A stretch of 64,000 bases of DNA from CAYSRC01 sp964446385 (GTDB lineage Bacteria; Bacillota; Clostridia; Oscillospirales; Ruminococcaceae), in the NCBI GenBank assembly GCA_964446385.1, contig CAYUOH010000003.1:62001-126000 (forward strand). The letters run 5' to 3'. Each line of letters opens with the position of its first letter. The first letter of the stretch is position 1. The notes under the pieces are model-generated. The model searched no databases and was not told where the DNA came from. It saw nothing but the letters and a program-made list of their open reading frames with translations. Below are positions 33,610 through 42,580 of the stretch, piece by piece. The position numbers were made by a program, and so were the translations under genes.

Positions 33610-36075
33610 TTATTCTTCTATTTTCTCCATCGGGGCGTAGTTGGCCATAGCTTTTTTCACCCCGGCTGTATCGAATTTGATTTCAAGAAGTGTATCCCCG
33701 CTCATAGAACGTACCGAAACGATTGTGCCGCTTCCGAATACCTTGTGGTTTACCCTGTCTCCGACTTCGTATAAATCTGATTTTAATTCCTTTTTTGTCT
33801 GCACGCCTATCGAAATACCTGTACCAAAGGAAGGTTTTGAGCGCAACGCCTCATTTGAGGACTCGGCCGTGTAATTGCTCCAATTGCCGGTCTCCGCAAA
33901 ATCAGCAGCTATAGTGTTTGCAGTACCGTATTCTCTCTGGGCAGGGCTTCCCCACGCCGGAGCACCCGTAAGATAACCGGGCCTGCGGCGGATATTCTGC
34001 TCATCCTTAAGACCGGGTGAAAATTCGTCGAGAAAACGCGAAGGATCCCTGCGGCGTGTACTTCCGAAGAGCATGCGCATCTCGGCACGGGTCATGTAAA
34101 GCTTTTTGCGGGCGCGTGTTATGCCCACGTATGCCAGGCGGCGCTCCTCCTCGAGCTCGTCCTCCATGTATCTGGCGGTTTCACCGGGAAAGATACCCTC
34201 TTCCATTCCCACGATATACACCACGTCGAATTCAAGACCCTTGGCGCTGTGCAATGTCATCAGCACAACCGCGTCATCATTCTCATCGTATGTATCAATC
34301 GCGGAAATAAGGGCAGACTCTTCGAGGAATCCCGAAAGCTCCCCGTCAGGGTGTTCTATCATGTATGAACGTACAGAAGAAACAAGCTCCTGCACGTTTT
34401 CGAGGCGGGTTATACCCTCCTCGTGGAGATCGATAAGCATTCTGCGGTATCCGGAAATATCAAGCAACTTTTCGGCAAAATCCCCGGGACTGAGCTCCTG
34501 CTCGGCCTCGCAGAGCCTGTCGTAAATCGCAACAAATTCTTTTAAAGCGTTCCTTGCCCTTGAAAGAGCGGGATACTCCTCGCAGTTGCGGATTACATCA
34601 AGCATATTCATGCCGAGGCCACCTGCTATGGAAGCAATAACCGCGACTGTGCTGTCTCCTATTTTCCTTGCGGGTCGGTTGATAATTCTCTGCAGACGAA
34701 GATTGTCCGAGGGATTTTCCACAATGCACATGTATGAAATAATGTCCTTAACCTCGGCACGGTCAAAAAAACGTGTGCCTCCCACCACCCGGTAGGGTAT
34801 TCCGCTGCGCTGCATGTAGTTTTCGATTGCGTTGGACTGGGCGTTCATGCGGTAGAGAACCGCTTGCTGTGAAAGTGGTATACCAAGGTCCATGTTTTTC
34901 AGGACCTCGCGTCCGACGTAAGCAGCCTCTTCGACCTCATTGTCAGCACAGTAAACCGTTATAAGGTCGCCTTCTCCGAAATCGGTCCAGAGATTTTTAC
35001 CCTTGCGGCCTTTGTTGTGGCTTATTACATCGTTCGCAGCATCGAGAATACGCGAGGTGCTCCTGTAATTCTGCTCCAGCCTTATTACAGATGCACCCTC
35101 GAAGTGCTCCTCAAACGACAAAATATTCTCGATTGTAGCGCCGCGGAAACGATAGATTGACTGGTCGTCATCGCCTACTACGCAAATATTGCGGTGCCCG
35201 CCCGTAAGAAGGCTTACAAGCCTGTACTGGGCTACGGAGGTATCCTGATACTCATCCACCATGATGTATCTGAAACGGCGGTGATAATAGTCCGCGATAT
35301 CAGGATAGTTTTCCAGCATATGGACCGTATTGAAAATCAGGTCGTCGAAATCCATTGCTCCGGCGGCGTATAACCGGCTCTGGTATATGCGGTATACCCT
35401 TGCGGCCACGGCGCCTCGGGGATCGCCGCCACTTACCTTGACCTCATCGGGGTCCATCATCTGGTCTTTGAAATGACTTATGTGGCCTTGCAGCCATTTC
35501 GGCGTGAATATCTTGTCATCGATGGATTCATCCTTGAGGATTGACTTAATTACACGGATTGAATCATCGGAATCGTATATTGTAAAGGATTTTGGATAAC
35601 CTATTCTGTCAGCGTCGCGGCGCAGAAAACGCACGCAGGCCGAATGAAATGTGGAGGCGAACACATCTGTGCCAACCTCGCCGGCGGAGAGGGTGATACG
35701 TGATTTTAGCTCCGACGCGGCCTTGTTAGTAAATGTTATGGCCAGAATATTCCAGGGATTAACGTCCCCGGCACGCATAAGGGGACAGATATTGTCGGGC
35801 AAATCGGCACCGGCAAGCACGGCAGCTTTGAGCGCGTCAAGGTCAGCTTCGGTCGGCTGTCGTACGAGATAATCTGAAACGTAGGCGTTTCCGAAACGAA
35901 TCAGATTGCTTATGCGGTTGACCAGAACAGTGGTCTTACCGCTTCCGGCGCCCGCAAGTATAAGCAGAGGGCCCTCAGTATTTAGCACGGCGTTGCGCTG
36001 CATGGGATTAAGCCGGGTAAAACATTTTTCGATATATACGCGACGGCATTTTAAAAATTCTTCAGCAATTGTCAT
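33610..36075 (-). CDS. pcrA: ATP-dependent DNA helicase PcrA/UvrD
   Basis: This superfamily 1A helicase acts in repair and replication-transcription conflict. The start at ATG 36075 follows GGAAGG and gives 821 residues; an upstream TTG has no site. Motifs in order are LNPMQRNAV (Q), LAGAGSGKTTVL (I), AITFTNKAASEL (Ia), VDEYQDTS (II), VVGDDDQSIYRFRGA (III), LEQNYRS (IV), MTLHSAKGLEF (V) and YVGITRARKKLYM (VI). The C-terminal 60 residues (GDRVNHKVFGSGTIVSV) form the RNA-polymerase-binding Tudor-like domain of PcrA. An insert of about 20 residues between I and Ia (DYLVRQPTEADLDAL) is unusual. Confidence 0.95.
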   Translation of the reverse strand: MTIAEEFLKCRRVYIEKCFTRLNPMQRNAVLNTEGPLLILAGAGSGKTTVLVNRISNLIRFGNAYVSDYLVRQPTEADLDALKAAVLAGADLPDNICPLMRAGDVNPWNILAITFTNKAASELKSRITLSAGEVGTDVFASTFHSACVRFLRRDADRIGYPKSFTIYDSDDSIRVIKSILKDESIDDKIFTPKWLQGHISHFKDQMMDPDEVKVSGGDPRGAVAARVYRIYQSRLYAAGAMDFDDLIFNTVHMLENYPDIADYYHRRFRYIMVDEYQDTSVAQYRLVSLLTGGHRNICVVGDDDQSIYRFRGATIENILSFEEHFEGASVIRLEQNYRSTSRILDAANDVISHNKGRKGKNLWTDFGEGDLITVYCADNEVEEAAYVGREVLKNMDLGIPLSQQAVLYRMNAQSNAIENYMQRSGIPYRVVGGTRFFDRAEVKDIISYMCIVENPSDNLRLQRIINRPARKIGDSTVAVIASIAGGLGMNMLDVIRNCEEYPALSRARNALKEFVAIYDRLCEAEQELSPGDFAEKLLDISGYRRMLIDLHEEGITRLENVQELVSSVRSYMIEHPDGELSGFLEESALISAIDTYDENDDAVVLMTLHSAKGLEFDVVYIVGMEEGIFPGETARYMEDELEEERRLAYVGITRARKKLYMTRAEMRMLFGSTRRRDPSRFLDEFSPGLKDEQNIRRRPGYLTGAPAWGSPAQREYGTANTIAADFAETGNWSNYTAESSNEALRSKPSFGTGISIGVQTKKELKSDLYEVGDRVNHKVFGSGTIVSVRSMSGDTLLEIKFDTAGVKKAMANYAPMEKIEE

Positions 36076-36293
36076 TCGTAAACCTTCCGCAGGCCATAGT
36101 AAACTATTAATATTCAATCAATTTTATCACAATTCCCTCCTGAAAGCAAAGAAATGACGACCCTCTCCTACCCCGCGAAAACACCGGTATACTTGTAATA
36201 AAATTTATCGGTGGTAAAATATATAATTATAAATTAAATATTTTTCGGCTCTTCAGGGCAGGAAAAAGTACTTTCAAAGGGAGTGTATTTACT

Positions 36294-38183
36294 ATGGCAA
36301 AAAAACAGTTTAGAACCGAATCCAAGAAGCTTCTTGATATGATGATCAACAGCATATATACCCACAAGGAAATTTTCCTTCGGGAGCTTATAAGCAACGC
36401 GAGTGACGCTATTGACAAACTTTATTTCCGTTCGCTTACAGATGACAGCATTTCACTTAAGCATTCTGACTATGAAATTCGCCTTTGCATAGATAAAGAC
36501 GCCAGAATTCTTTCCATAACCGACAACGGCATCGGAATGACTAAAGACGAGCTTGAGAATAACCTCGGAACAATAGCCAGAAGCGGATCCCTCGACTTCA
36601 AGAAGGATGAAGGCAGCGCGAACGAGAACATCGACATCATAGGCCAGTTCGGAGTGGGATTCTACTCCGCATTTATGGTCAGCGACAAAATCACTGTCGA
36701 AAGTAAAGCGTATGGCAGTGACGAGGCCTGGCGCTGGTATTCATCCGGAGTAGACGCATACTACATCGAGGAATGTGAAAAAGCAACCGTAGGCACTGTG
36801 ATCACCCTCCACATAAAGGAAGACACCGAGGATGAGACCTACGGAGAGTATCTTGACGAGTACCGCATCCGCGACCTTGTAAAGAGATACAGCGACTATA
36901 TCCGTTACCCGATCAAGATGCTTACCGAGCACCGCCATCTCAAAGAAGGGACCAAGGACAAGTATGAGACACATACCGACGACGAAACCCTCAACAGCAT
37001 GGTTCCTCTCTGGAAGCGTGAGCAGAAGGACGTCACCGACGAGGAATACTACAATTTTTACCGTGACAAATTTTTCGATTATGAAGAGCCCCTAAAGGTT
37101 ATCCGCCAAAAAGCCGAGGGCACTACTGAATACCTGGCTCTTCTGTTCATTCCCGGCCATGCACCCTATGACTTCTACACCCGTGATTACGAAAAGGGTC
37201 TTCAGCTTTACAGCAGCGGCGTGATGATCATGGACAAGTGTGCGGACCTGCTCCCCGATTATTTCAGCTTCGTAAAAGGTCTAGTCGACAGCAGCGACTT
37301 AACACTGAATATCTCGCGTGAAACACTGCAGCACGACCGCCAACTTAAGACAATTGCCAAGGCTCTCGAAAAGAAAATCTCATCCGAACTTAATAAAATG
37401 CTTGAAAACGAACGTGAGAAGTACGAAACCTTCTTCAAGGAATTCGGACGCCAGCTGAAGTTCGGTGTTTACTCCGATTACGGAATGCACAAGGACACTC
37501 TGCAGGATCTTCTTATGTTCCACAGCAGCAACGGCGACAAGCCCGTCACGCTTAAGGAATACATCGACCGCATGCCCGAAGACAAGAAGAAGATTTACTA
37601 CGCAGCCGGTGAAACCGCCGAGCGCATCGCTATGCTTCCCCAGGTGGAGGCCGTTCTGTCACACGGATATGAGGTTCTTTACCTGACCGAAGACGTAGAC
37701 GAATTCGCCCTTCAGGTAATGCACAGTTACAGCGAGAAGGAATTCAGCAACGTCTGTACAGAAAACCCCGAGCTTGAATCCGACGATGAAAAGGAAACCA
37801 TCAAGAAGGAAAATGAGGAAAATAAAGACCTTCTCGACTTCATGAAGGAGAGTATCGGTGAAAGAGTTTCATCCGTCAAATTCACTGGAAGCCTTAAGAA
37901 CCATCCCGCCTGCCTTTCCAGCGCAGGAGCTCTTTCACTTGAAATGGAAAAGACAATGAGCAAGATGCCCGGTGCGGATGACAGCGTGAAGGCTCAGCTG
38001 GTTCTTGAAATCAACGCTAACCACGAAATATCCGCAAAGCTTAAAGGCCTTTATCTTTCCGACAAGGTAACGCTTGCGAAATACAGCAAGATTCTGTTCG
38101 CAAACGCAGGTATCATAAGCGGACTTACGCCGGAGAACCCTTCCGAGCTGAGCGAGCTTGTATGTGACCTCATGCTTCATTAA
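36294..38183 (+). CDS. htpG: Chaperone HtpG (Hsp90)
   Basis: The 629-residue Hsp90 homologue has FRTESKKLLDMMINSIYTHK at the start, the GHKL ATP site in LISNASDAIDKL (about residue 36), ITDNGIGMTKDEL and GQFGVGFYSAFM, then a middle domain with GLVDSSDLTLNISRETLQ. Length is normal. No CIRCE or CtsR-type operator is visible upstream; a TTGTAA/TAAAAT pair about 85 bases before the start is a weak promoter candidate. A GGGAG site precedes the ATG. A nucleotidase gene follows after 38 bases. Confidence 0.96.
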   Translation: MAKKQFRTESKKLLDMMINSIYTHKEIFLRELISNASDAIDKLYFRSLTDDSISLKHSDYEIRLCIDKDARILSITDNGIGMTKDELENNLGTIARSGSLDFKKDEGSANENIDIIGQFGVGFYSAFMVSDKITVESKAYGSDEAWRWYSSGVDAYYIEECEKATVGTVITLHIKEDTEDETYGEYLDEYRIRDLVKRYSDYIRYPIKMLTEHRHLKEGTKDKYETHTDDETLNSMVPLWKREQKDVTDEEYYNFYRDKFFDYEEPLKVIRQKAEGTTEYLALLFIPGHAPYDFYTRDYEKGLQLYSSGVMIMDKCADLLPDYFSFVKGLVDSSDLTLNISRETLQHDRQLKTIAKALEKKISSELNKMLENEREKYETFFKEFGRQLKFGVYSDYGMHKDTLQDLLMFHSSNGDKPVTLKEYIDRMPEDKKKIYYAAGETAERIAMLPQVEAVLSHGYEVLYLTEDVDEFALQVMHSYSEKEFSNVCTENPELESDDEKETIKKENEENKDLLDFMKESIGERVSSVKFTGSLKNHPACLSSAGALSLEMEKTMSKMPGADDSVKAQLVLEINANHEISAKLKGLYLSDKVTLAKYSKILFANAGIISGLTPENPSELSELVCDLMLH

Positions 38184-38221
38184 AGTCCGTTATACAAACG
38201 ACAACTCAAGGGTGGATCCTT

Positions 38222-39685
38222 ATGAGCGACATTAAAAAGCTGACAATCCTGCATACAAACGACATGCACGGTGATTTCCTGCCCGAGATAAAAAACGGGA
38301 AAAACATCGGAGGAATGGCCCTTCTTTCGGGATATATCAACAAAGTGCGCGCCGAGGAAGAAAACGTAATCTATGCTATTGCCGGGGATATGTTCCGCGG
38401 CAGTATAATCGATTCGGAGTACATGGGCCTTTCGACCATAGAGCTTGTCAACCAGCTTAACCCCGACGTTGCCACTATTGGAAATCACGAGGTGGACTAC
38501 GGTGTTGCGCATCTTCTTTTTCTTGAAAAATGCGCTCGTTTTCCCATAGTGAACGCCAATATGTTTGTCACCATGAACAACACCAGACTTTTCACCCCGT
38601 ACATCAATCTTGAGGTCGGCGGCATGCGAATTATGGTTATCGGCATCCTCACGAAGGAAGTCCTTGCCAGCACCCGCCAGGAAAAGGTTATTGGTACGTT
38701 TCTTGACATCGAAGAAGCAGCAAAAGAAATCGGCATTATATGTGACAACTACCGCACCATTCACACGGACATGACGATAGTACTAACCCACGTCGGCCTT
38801 GAACTTGACCGCGAGCTTGCAGCCCTTCTAAACCCTGACTGGGGCGTGGATATGATTATCGGGGGCCATTCACATACATTAATGGAATATCCCGAAATCA
38901 TCAACGGCGTACCGATAGTCCAGTCCGGTACAGGAACCGACATAATAGGCCGATTCGATATCGACTACGACACGGAAAGTCATAAGATATCCGGCTGGAA
39001 CTGGCAGTGCGTGCCAATAAACGAAGACACAGCCGATCCTGATCCCGTTATGGATAATATGCTTGACCGGTACAAGAACGTAACCGATACCAAATACAAG
39101 AGAGTGGTCACACGCCTTGCACGCAAGCTTACACATCCCGGCCGCGAGCAGGAAACCGAACTCGGTAATCTGTATGCCGATATCATGCAGGCCGACGCCA
39201 GCTATGATATTTTCCTGATGGGTTCGGGGTCCATCCGCAAAAAGGAGTTAGGTCCCATTGTCGAATACCAGGACCTTCTTGAAAACACACCGTTCGACGG
39301 TGAAGTTTGGATGATTGAGGTCACAGGAAATCAATTCCGTAATATGGTAATGCATATCCTGCGAGACGACGCCTGGATCGGTGAAACCGAATTCTACCAG
39401 TTCTCCCATGGAGTAAAGATTACCTACCGAAAATCCACGCATCAACTTCTGGAGCTTTCCTTCAACGGCAAAGAGATCGAAGACGAAAACCGCCTTAAGC
39501 TTGCGCTGCAGACCTACCACTACAAAAATTTCGCCGAGTTCCTAGGCATTCCTCTCGAGGAAGTTAAGAAGAACCGCCGTCCAGTGGTCGTTGCGTCATC
39601 TCTAAACAATATCGTTGAAGAATATATGTCCACCAACCCCAACCTGGATGCCCATGTGGAAGGCAGAATTACCGTATTAGAATAG
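38222..39685 (+). CDS. Bifunctional metallophosphatase/5'-nucleotidase
   Basis: The 487-residue protein has an N-terminal calcineurin-like domain with LTILHTNDMHGDF (residues 8-20), AGDMFRG, IGNHEVDYG and IIGGHSHT, then a C-terminal 5'-nucleotidase substrate domain from about residue 290 (REQETELGNLYADIMQ). Many relatives are exported, but no signal peptide is present here, so this one is probably cytoplasmic and may recycle nucleotides or act on UDP-sugars. It has a GGGTGG-type site and follows htpG. Confidence 0.93.
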   Translation: MSDIKKLTILHTNDMHGDFLPEIKNGKNIGGMALLSGYINKVRAEEENVIYAIAGDMFRGSIIDSEYMGLSTIELVNQLNPDVATIGNHEVDYGVAHLLFLEKCARFPIVNANMFVTMNNTRLFTPYINLEVGGMRIMVIGILTKEVLASTRQEKVIGTFLDIEEAAKEIGIICDNYRTIHTDMTIVLTHVGLELDRELAALLNPDWGVDMIIGGHSHTLMEYPEIINGVPIVQSGTGTDIIGRFDIDYDTESHKISGWNWQCVPINEDTADPDPVMDNMLDRYKNVTDTKYKRVVTRLARKLTHPGREQETELGNLYADIMQADASYDIFLMGSGSIRKKELGPIVEYQDLLENTPFDGEVWMIEVTGNQFRNMVMHILRDDAWIGETEFYQFSHGVKITYRKSTHQLLELSFNGKEIEDENRLKLALQTYHYKNFAEFLGIPLEEVKKNRRPVVVASSLNNIVEEYMSTNPNLDAHVEGRITVLE

Positions 39686-39848
39686 TTAAACGGCTGTTTC
39701 AGCCCGAAAGAGCCATAATCATTCGCATTTTTCACAAAGAGTCCCTGGTTAATTTGTGTGTATTATCCATTTAAACCGATGAACTCCTGTGATAGAATTT
39801 TTATTAGAGATGTAATAATTTCAAATATTATTTGTCGGAGGTTTTATC

Positions 39849-40214
39849 ATGGGTAAATTTGTTATACGCAACTCAAAGTCCGGCGGTTTTACCTTTATAC
39901 TGAAGGCAGGGAACGGCGAGGTTGTCGGTGTCAGCGAGACCTACAGTTCCAAGGTTGCCTGTAAGAACGGTATTGAAAGTGTAATCAAGAACTGCCTTGC
40001 CAATGTGGAAGACACCACAAAGGATGAGAAGGTTTCCAATCCCAAGTTTGAAATCTTCAAGGACAAAAAGGAAGAGTTCCGTTTCCGCCTGAAGGCCGGC
40101 AACGGCGAGATTATCCTTGTCAGCGAAGGATACGCCACAAAGGACGGCTGCAAGAAGGGTATCAGCGCAGTCGGAAGAGCCGCTGCAGACGCGGAAACCA
40201 TCGAAGAAGAATAA
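39849..40214 (+). CDS. Tandem DUF1508 (YegP-like) protein
   Basis: The 121-residue protein consists of two DUF1508 repeats. Repeat one covers about residues 2-50 (FTFILKAGNGEVVGVSETY) and repeat two about 65-112 (FRFRLKAGNGEIILVSEGY). Both keep the K-AGNGE-V-SE-Y core, and the second half of each keeps C-K-GI. A charged linker (DTTKDEKVSNPKFE) joins them. Function is not established. It has a strong CGGAGG site and probably its own promoter in the 160-base gap. Confidence 0.92.
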   Translation: MGKFVIRNSKSGGFTFILKAGNGEVVGVSETYSSKVACKNGIESVIKNCLANVEDTTKDEKVSNPKFEIFKDKKEEFRFRLKAGNGEIILVSEGYATKDGCKKGISAVGRAAADAETIEEE

Positions 40215-40276
40215 TCAACCGCAATTTGACCGGAGGGTGGCGTTGCCGCCCTCTTTTTCAAAGAGGAAAACATCAC

Positions 40277-41449
40277 ATGAAACATGTACAGATCAAAGAC
40301 CTTAACATTTCCAATCTCGGTCTTGGTTGCATGCGTCTTCCCCTCAAGGAAGACGGCACAATAGACCGTGAAAAAGCATCCGAAATCATCAAATACGCCT
40401 ACGATCACGGCATCAACTATTTTGATGTTGCTTACCGTTATCACGACGGTGAGGCTGAGCCCTTCCTCGGAAACGTATTGAAACAATTTCCCCGCGAAAA
40501 CTTTTATCTTGTAAGCAAATTCCCGGGACATATGCTTGATCTTGAAACAGACGGACGCATAGCCTTTAACGGATTCCCTGACCGCAAGATCTATTTCGAC
40601 AACCCCAAGGCTCTGTTTGAGACACAGATTGAGCGTCTGGGCATCGATTATTTCGATATCTATCACCTTCACAATGTTAACGAGTCGTCCATCGGTATGT
40701 ACATGAACGACGACGTCGGAATTATCAAAACTCTTATCCGTGAAAAGGAAGCCGGGCGCATAAGGCATCTGGGCTTCTCGGCACACGGGCGTGCCGAGAC
40801 TATCGAAATGATTCTCAAGAAATATCCCGGCGTTTTCGACGCGGTACAGATTCAGATAAACTATCTCGATTGGATCCTTCAGAACGCAAAGGCAAAGTAC
40901 GAGCTTCTTGAGCGGTACGATATTCCGATAATAAGCATGGAATCCATCCGTGGCGGAGCTTTAGCCAACCTTCCCGAAAAGGCCGCAAAGATTCTCAAGG
41001 ATGCCGACCCCGATACAACTCAGGCTCAGTGGGCGCTGCGCTGGCTGCAGGCAAAGCCTAACGTAAAGGTTATCCTCAGCGGTATGAGCACTCTAGATCA
41101 ACTTAAGGAAAATCTTGCGACATTCGAAGACCCGAAACCTCTTACAGATGAAAGCATAAAGGTTCTCGACGGAGTTATCGACACCATGCTGGACCGTGTT
41201 CCCTGCACAGGATGCAGATACTGCACCGAAGGATGCCCACAGGGTCTCAATATTCCCAATCTTATCAGTTTATACAACGAGGCAAAGAATACAGGTATCA
41301 ATTCCATGACGCTGCGCAATGCCATCAAGGCTATGAGTCCCGAAGAGCTCCCCTCCAACTGCATCGGTTGCGGAGCATGCGCCGCGGCCTGTCCCCAGGG
41401 AATTCAGATTCCCGAAATCATGGCTGACTTTGCATCGATGTTAAAATAA
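40277..41449 (+). CDS. Aldo/keto reductase with C-terminal two-cluster ferredoxin domain
   Basis: The start at ATG 40277 (GAGG site) gives 390 residues. The AKR barrel covers about residues 1-280 with the catalytic set in FDVAYRYHDG (Asp, Tyr), SKFPGH (Lys) and IYHLHNVNES (His). The C-terminal domain carries two cysteine clusters, CTGCRYCTEGCPQG and CIGCGACAAACPQG, for [4Fe-4S] centres. Such AKR-ferredoxin fusions are common in strict anaerobes and may couple substrate reduction to ferredoxin. Substrate unknown. A terminator follows. Confidence 0.93.
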   Translation: MKHVQIKDLNISNLGLGCMRLPLKEDGTIDREKASEIIKYAYDHGINYFDVAYRYHDGEAEPFLGNVLKQFPRENFYLVSKFPGHMLDLETDGRIAFNGFPDRKIYFDNPKALFETQIERLGIDYFDIYHLHNVNESSIGMYMNDDVGIIKTLIREKEAGRIRHLGFSAHGRAETIEMILKKYPGVFDAVQIQINYLDWILQNAKAKYELLERYDIPIISMESIRGGALANLPEKAAKILKDADPDTTQAQWALRWLQAKPNVKVILSGMSTLDQLKENLATFEDPKPLTDESIKVLDGVIDTMLDRVPCTGCRYCTEGCPQGLNIPNLISLYNEAKNTGINSMTLRNAIKAMSPEELPSNCIGCGACAAACPQGIQIPEIMADFASMLK

Positions 41450-41467
41450 TTCTACAAAAATAATAAA

Positions 41468-41498
41468 AAAAGAGAGGCCTCAAGGCCTCTCTTTTTAT
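41468..41498. terminator. Terminator after aldo/keto reductase
   Basis: AGAGAGGCC pairs with GGCCTCTCT across a TCAA tetraloop, with A-rich and T-rich flanks on both sides. Confidence 0.85.
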
Positions 41499-41514
41499 TA
41501 GCAGTCTTAATAAA

Positions 41515-41769
41515 TCAGAACGGGCAGGTGTTGTCAAGCAGGCCGGCCATATTCCATGCGCTGCGACCGGAGGCTGCGGCACGATGGGACACCGGACGAA
41601 TACCCTTTACAACGGCACTTTCTCCGCAAATAACGGCTACCGCAGCGGAGATAGCCGCAACGACCTCACCAGGGATACCGTTGGAAATGCCAGGAGCCTT
41701 TGTAGGGACGACAGCATTTTTATTCGAAATGGGGTGGAATTTAGCCTCAATCTTACCACGGATTGACAT
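41515..41769 (-). CDS. Small protein like those beside oxaloacetate decarboxylase gamma subunits
   Basis: The 84-residue protein has a basic N-terminus, a central alanine-rich helix (IPGEVVAAISAAVAVICGE, about residues 32-50) and a C-terminal SAWNMAGLLDNTCPF. The EVVAAISAAV plus SAW-MAG-L-NT-PF pattern recalls small accessory proteins encoded next to sodium-pump decarboxylase genes in Clostridia. No decarboxylase gene is nearby, so the role here is open. A GGAGG site precedes the ATG. The family call is from memory of patterns and is tentative. Confidence 0.5.
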   Translation of the reverse strand: MSIRGKIEAKFHPISNKNAVVPTKAPGISNGIPGEVVAAISAAVAVICGESAVVKGIRPVSHRAAASGRSAWNMAGLLDNTCPF

Positions 41770-41845
41770 AAATATTGGACCTCCGGAATCAATTAATCAT
41801 TACATAATTTTTACCAGGTAAGTATAGTCCATAGCGGTATTAAAA

Positions 41846-42580
41846 TCAACCAGAATAATTAATTATTTTGCTAATTCTTACAGAAAACACAACCGCGTAA
41901 ATCTTCAGTGCACCCGCACGACGACAGGCAGCAGCACATTCGTTCAGAGTGTTTCCGCTTGTGAGTACATCGTCCACAAGTAGAATTGTTTTTTTTGCTA
42001 AACTTCCGGGATTGCCTGCAAAGAAGGCGTCTTGAAGGTTCGTATCGCGCTCGCTGCGGCTTATTCCATGCTGTTTTGCGGTTTTGCGGATCTTGACTAG
42101 AAACCGGCCGTCATAAGGAAAGCTAAGATTATCACACATTGTACGCGCCAGAAGAACCGTATTCCCGACTTCGTTCTTTTCAAACGAGGGGACGCCCGTA
42201 ACAAGGTCGGGAACCGGAAAGCCGCTGTTTTTAAAATCCGATGACATGAACATTGCAAGCTCGCGGGCCAGCCAGGGCTTTTCATGAAATTTCATGTCAA
42301 GCACTGCATTACGTGCCGCACATTTTCCGCGTTTGTCATCTGTATCTTCCTCTTCTTCACGATAGACGAAGGAAGCAGCTATACCGTCCAGCATTCCAAG
42401 ACGACGTCCCGCGGCGTCGACCGAAACTACAACTTTGCCATATCTGTCGCGGAACAGAATATCCCGGCATTTCTTGTCACATGTGACTCGTCCTCTTTTA
42501 ACTACCTTTCCGCAGACAACACAAACCGGAGGAAAACAAAGGGACATTATGAATTCACCGAAACGTTTTATTAATGTCAA
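41846..42580 (-). CDS. comF: ComF family phosphoribosyltransferase-like protein
   Basis: The 244-residue protein starts with a zinc ribbon (CFPPVCVVCGKVVKRGRVTCDKKC split over residues 15-38) and ends in a phosphoribosyltransferase domain with TILLVDDVLTSGNTLNEC (about 200-217). ComF works with ComFA and ComFC-type proteins in DNA uptake. No comFA lies nearby. The start is a TTG at 42580 placed nine bases after GGAGG inside recD2, overlapping its stop (TTGA); an ATG eleven codons in is an alternative. Confidence 0.88.
   Translation of the reverse strand: MTLIKRFGEFIMSLCFPPVCVVCGKVVKRGRVTCDKKCRDILFRDRYGKVVVSVDAAGRRLGMLDGIAASFVYREEEEDTDDKRGKCAARNAVLDMKFHEKPWLARELAMFMSSDFKNSGFPVPDLVTGVPSFEKNEVGNTVLLARTMCDNLSFPYDGRFLVKIRKTAKQHGISRSERDTNLQDAFFAGNPGSLAKKTILLVDDVLTSGNTLNECAAACRRAGALKIYAVVFSVRISKIINYSG

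Noticed and set aside
36118..36293. CIRCE or CtsR operator before htpG
   Set aside because: I looked for TTAGCACTC/GAGTGCTAA and GGTCAAA-type repeats and saw neither.
39941..40786. 281-codon minus-strand frame opposite DUF1508 and the aldo/keto reductase
   Set aside because: Both plus-strand genes are certain from motifs and ribosome sites; the frame spans their junction.
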